This document shows, one piece after another, positions 6,043 through 8,256 of a DNA stretch of 8,256 nucleotides. The notes beneath the pieces were generated by a model. The model was not told where the DNA came from. It was given only the letters and a program-made list of their open reading frames with translations, and searched no databases. The translations under genes and the position numbers were made by a program. This DNA comes from an uncultured Phascolarctobacterium sp. (GTDB lineage Bacteria > Bacillota > Negativicutes > Acidaminococcales > Acidaminococcaceae). Location: assembly GCA_934234275.1 (NCBI GenBank), contig CAKQHU010000053.1, positions 1 through 8,256 of the forward strand, read 5' to 3'. Each line of letters begins with the position of its first letter. The first letter of the stretch is position 1.

Positions 6043-6074
6043 TGCAGAAAATATGTAGGGAGCATTTTTCTGCA
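6043..6074. repeat. Second leader hairpin upstream of the glutamine synthetase
   Basis: Perfect 9-base arms TGCAGAAAA (6043-6051) and TTTTCTGCA (6066-6074) enclose a 14-base loop containing AGGGAG. There is no T-run after it. It lies about 25 bases before the ribosome binding site, and may be an mRNA-stabilising or regulatory element, or a protein-binding palindrome. Confidence 0.6.
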
Positions 6075-6098
6075 GCATGATAATTAGGGAGTATTGAG

Positions 6099-6106
6099 AA
6101 AGGAGG
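6099..6106 (+). promoter_or_regulatory. Ribosome binding site of the glutamine synthetase
   Basis: AAAGGAGG, seven bases before the ATG at 6114, is a near-perfect match. It settles the start over the in-frame ATG at 6129, which has no such site. Confidence 0.9.
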
Positions 6107-6113
6107 CAGCCTT

Positions 6114-8036
6114 ATGGCTGCACTGATCATGAACAACAAAGATTTACTGTACGTAATTAAACCCGAAGAACAAAACGAAAGCACTCTGCGTGAGCTTCTG
6201 ACTCTGCATCCGGAGATTCAGTTCGTATCTCTGATGGGTGTGGATTTTGCCGGTAATGATACCGACGAAAAAATCCCGATGAAGATTTTCCTTGAGGATA
6301 TCGATGGCTTTTTGGCAGGCAGCGCAGCACAGACTGACGGCTCCTCCGTTGTGCTGACCGGTATCGCTACTCTGAACGATGCCCGCGTTGATATGAAGGT
6401 TGATAAAACCGTTAACTGGTTTGTTGATTATAACTATGAGCATTTTGACGCAGAAAGCGGCCGTATGATCGGTACTCTGCGCATTCCCTGCTATCTGATT
6501 CACAACGGCAATCATGTTGATTCCCGTTCTATTTTGAATGATACTCTGGCTTATGTAGAAAAAGAGATTATGGATTTGTTTGCTAAGCATCCGGTAATTG
6601 CCGGCCTGGAGCATGTAAATCCTGCTGAGATTGAAAAGCTGCTCTTCACCAGTGCTACCGAGCTGGAATTTTGGGTAAAAACTCCGCGTGAGGACGCACC
6701 GCTGGAGGCTCTGAGCTCCTCTCAGGTAATGCAGGAGCAATACTGGCAGCGTACCCGCGGCAACGTGCGTACTGCATTGGAGCAGACTATCCAGACTCTG
6801 GAGCTGTACGGTCTGGAGCCGGAAATGGGCCACAAGGAATGCGGCGGCGTTAAAGGTCAGATTGACGGCGCAGGTCATATGACTCACGTTATGGAGCAGC
6901 TGGAGGTTGACTGGAAATTCAGCAGCGGCGTACAGACTGCAGATAACGAGCTGTTGGCGCGTATCATCGTTAAAGAGATTTTCCGTATGAACGGCTTGGA
7001 GGTTTCCTTCCAGGCTAAACCGATTCCCGGCGTTGCAGGCAGCGGTGAGCATACGCATGTAGGCATTGCCGCAAAAATGAAAAACGGCAAGATTGTCAAC
7101 CTGTTCTCGCCGAAGGATATGCATGAGGACTTCCTGTCCGCTATCGGCTACGGCGCTCTCATGGGCCTTTTGAAAAACTACGAGGTAACCAATCCGTTTA
7201 TCTCCTGCACCATTGACTCTCTGAACCGTCTGAAACCCGGCTTCGAGGCTCCTGTCTGCATCGTTACCAGCCTTGGCCTGAGCCCGGATAATCCGTCCCG
7301 TAACAGAACCATTCTGGCAGGCCTGATCCGCGATCTGGACAACGATAAGGCTACCCGTATTGAAATGCGTTCTCCTAACCCGTACACCAATACCTACATT
7401 GCTATTGCTGCTTTCTACCTGTCCTGCCTCGACGGCATCAAGGCTTGCGTAGAATCCGGCAAGGATCTGAAGGCTCTGGAAAAAGAAATTTCCAAGAAGG
7501 CCGGCGAAGAGGGCTTCTATCTGGATACCGACCGTCAATACCGCACTGAGGAAGATGTATTTGAAGATTTCACTGCGGAAGAACGCAGCAAGCTGTTCGG
7601 CGAACCGCCTGCTACCGTTTGGGAAAATCTCTGCGCTTTCGAAAAATATCCGGAAAAGGTTGCAGTGCTCACACAAGGCAATATCCTGAAGAAGGAATAT
7701 ATCGACTCCTTCATGCAGGGTGCGCTGATTCGTTGGAAAACCGAGCTTCTGACTCGTCTGATTCCGGAAAACTATCAGGCTGTTATCGATATGAAGCGCT
7801 TGCACAACCAGGAAACCTGCACCGACTGCGACCTGGCAATGTGGCGTAAAATACAGAACCTGCGCGCTAAGCTGGCTAAGGATTCCTTCGAAGAGAAGAG
7901 CATCTTCACTGCTATCCGCAGAGCTGTTGCCGAGGGCGACTACGATACTGTTTCCAAGCTTAAAGTTGAGATGGGAGCAACTATGGAAGAGCTCAAGACT
8001 CTGTATCACGATTATAAACAAAATATTATCGATTAA
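6114..8036 (+). CDS. glnA: Glutamine synthetase, GSI-like with C-terminal extension
   Basis: Predicted to make glutamine from glutamate, ammonia and ATP in the cytoplasm, the main step of ammonia assimilation. The 640 residues exceed the roughly 440-470 of classical type I enzymes and fall below type III (about 700). The N-terminal beta-grasp domain (about 35-135) holds TDGSS (74-78). The catalytic domain has the metal-ligand pair ELE (183-185), GHKE ending at E242, GQID (248-251), KPIPGVAGSGEHTH (302-315; H313), NRLKPGFEAPV (371-381; R372, E378) and RIEMRSPNP (415-423; E417, R419). Against Salmonella GS, aligned from memory, nearly all active-site residues are kept; D251 stands where E220 is expected. 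The C-terminal 190 residues lack the NLYDLP adenylylation site and end in a helical charged region with CTDC (569-572). It has its own promoter, a candidate attenuator, and a terminator 17 bases after the stop. GCT, GTT and CGT codons suggest high expression. The exact subfamily is uncertain. Confidence 0.92.
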   Translation: MAALIMNNKDLLYVIKPEEQNESTLRELLTLHPEIQFVSLMGVDFAGNDTDEKIPMKIFLEDIDGFLAGSAAQTDGSSVVLTGIATLNDARVDMKVDKTVNWFVDYNYEHFDAESGRMIGTLRIPCYLIHNGNHVDSRSILNDTLAYVEKEIMDLFAKHPVIAGLEHVNPAEIEKLLFTSATELEFWVKTPREDAPLEALSSSQVMQEQYWQRTRGNVRTALEQTIQTLELYGLEPEMGHKECGGVKGQIDGAGHMTHVMEQLEVDWKFSSGVQTADNELLARIIVKEIFRMNGLEVSFQAKPIPGVAGSGEHTHVGIAAKMKNGKIVNLFSPKDMHEDFLSAIGYGALMGLLKNYEVTNPFISCTIDSLNRLKPGFEAPVCIVTSLGLSPDNPSRNRTILAGLIRDLDNDKATRIEMRSPNPYTNTYIAIAAFYLSCLDGIKACVESGKDLKALEKEISKKAGEEGFYLDTDRQYRTEEDVFEDFTAEERSKLFGEPPATVWENLCAFEKYPEKVAVLTQGNILKKEYIDSFMQGALIRWKTELLTRLIPENYQAVIDMKRLHNQETCTDCDLAMWRKIQNLRAKLAKDSFEEKSIFTAIRRAVAEGDYDTVSKLKVEMGATMEELKTLYHDYKQNIID

Positions 8037-8052
8037 TTTATATGTTTCCTGC

Positions 8053-8090
8053 ATGGCTGCCGCACTTCAAGTACGGCAGCCATTTTGTTT
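8053..8090 (+). terminator. Rho-independent terminator of the glutamine synthetase gene
   Basis: Perfect 10-bp stem ATGGCTGCCG (8053-8062) with CGGCAGCCAT (8074-8083). The 11-base loop contains a further ACTT/AAGT pairing possibility, and TTTGTTT follows. It lies 17 bases after the stop codon at 8034-8036. Confidence 0.92.
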
Positions 8091-8129
8091 CGTGCTTAGA
8101 CCAAAGTGCGACTATTGAAAAAATTATCC

Positions 8130-8158
8130 CTGAAACTTTCCTTTCAGCTTATTTTTTT
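8130..8158 (+). terminator. Weak second hairpin with T-run
   Basis: CTGAAA (8130-8135) and TTTCAG (8142-8147) form a short AT-rich stem, followed by CTTA and seven T (8152-8158). It may be a backup terminator. The stem is short and the T-run starts four bases late, so confidence is low. Confidence 0.3.
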
Positions 8159-8169
8159 GCATGAAACTG

Positions 8170-8198
8170 TTGAGTTAAGCGCTGTTTTGTGGTAAAAT
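8170..8198 (+). promoter_or_regulatory. Sigma-A promoter for a gene to the right of the window
   Basis: TTGAGT (8170-8175), a 17-base spacer, then TAAAAT (8193-8198) preceded by TGG, an extended -10. The predicted start is near 8205, inside a small palindrome ATATC-AAA-GATAT (8197-8209). Purine-rich AGAAAGG at 8238-8244 may be a ribosome binding site, but the ATG at 8247 is too close to be certain, so I call no gene. Confidence 0.6.
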
Positions 8199-8256
8199 AT
8201 CAAAGATATATTGACAGTAATATTTTCTGCTGTCCGAAGAAAGGCGATGATAGCTG

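Noticed and set aside
6042..6084. A second promoter TTGCAG...GATAAT closer to the glutamine synthetase gene.
   Set aside because: The spacer would be 31 bases, too long for a sigma-A promoter, and no other -35 box lies 16-18 bases before GATAAT.
6144..8054. A 636-residue open frame on the minus strand, fully antisense to the glutamine synthetase gene.
   Set aside because: It mirrors a strongly codon-biased gene, has no recognisable domain or ribosome binding site, and runs through the terminator. It is almost certainly a shadow frame caused by codon choice on the plus strand.
8247..8256. Start of a new gene at ATG 8247.
   Set aside because: The purine-rich stretch AGAAAGG ends only two bases before it and just three codons are visible, so the frame cannot be judged.

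Overview
The window looks like a chromosomal segment of a low-to-medium G+C Firmicute. It has strong AGGAGG-type ribosome binding sites, rho-independent terminators, and the competence pair comEA-comEC followed by holA. A member of the Negativicutes (Phascolarctobacterium or Acidaminococcus-like) is my best guess. It rests on gene order, codon use and the style of the intergenic repeats as I remember them; no marker gene is present to prove it.

Layout. Bases 1-993 are the 3' third of leuS (leucyl-tRNA synthetase), cut by the window edge. Bases 994-2006 are a gene-poor stretch of about 1 kb. It holds an imperfect palindrome just after leuS, a short tandem heptamer array, a cluster of hairpins ending in a strong terminator, and four copies or relatives of a structured repeat (two near-identical full copies, one partial copy, one diverged relative). 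Bases 2007-5910 form a tight co-directional cluster: comEA (DNA receptor), comEC (DNA channel, starting inside the comEA stop codon) and holA (DNA polymerase III delta). Bases 5911-6113 are a regulatory leader with a very good promoter, a terminator-like hairpin and a second hairpin. Bases 6114-8036 encode a 640-residue glutamine synthetase, closed by a clean terminator. Bases 8091-8256 hold a promoter that probably drives a gene beyond the window.

How the genes fit together. ComEA and ComEC act in one pathway: double-stranded DNA is bound outside the membrane and one strand is passed into the cytoplasm. HolA, the clamp-loader delta subunit, appears to be co-transcribed. The glutamine synthetase is a separate unit with its own promoter, and the terminator in its leader suggests control by attenuation.

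Most of the novelty is in non-coding DNA. The repeat family keeps the shape of an internal hairpin while swapping its whole stem sequence. Three different palindromes share a hairpin tip containing a symmetric GA/GA internal loop. The glutamine synthetase leader carries a candidate attenuator. I see no mobile-element transposase, CRISPR array, tRNA or rRNA.
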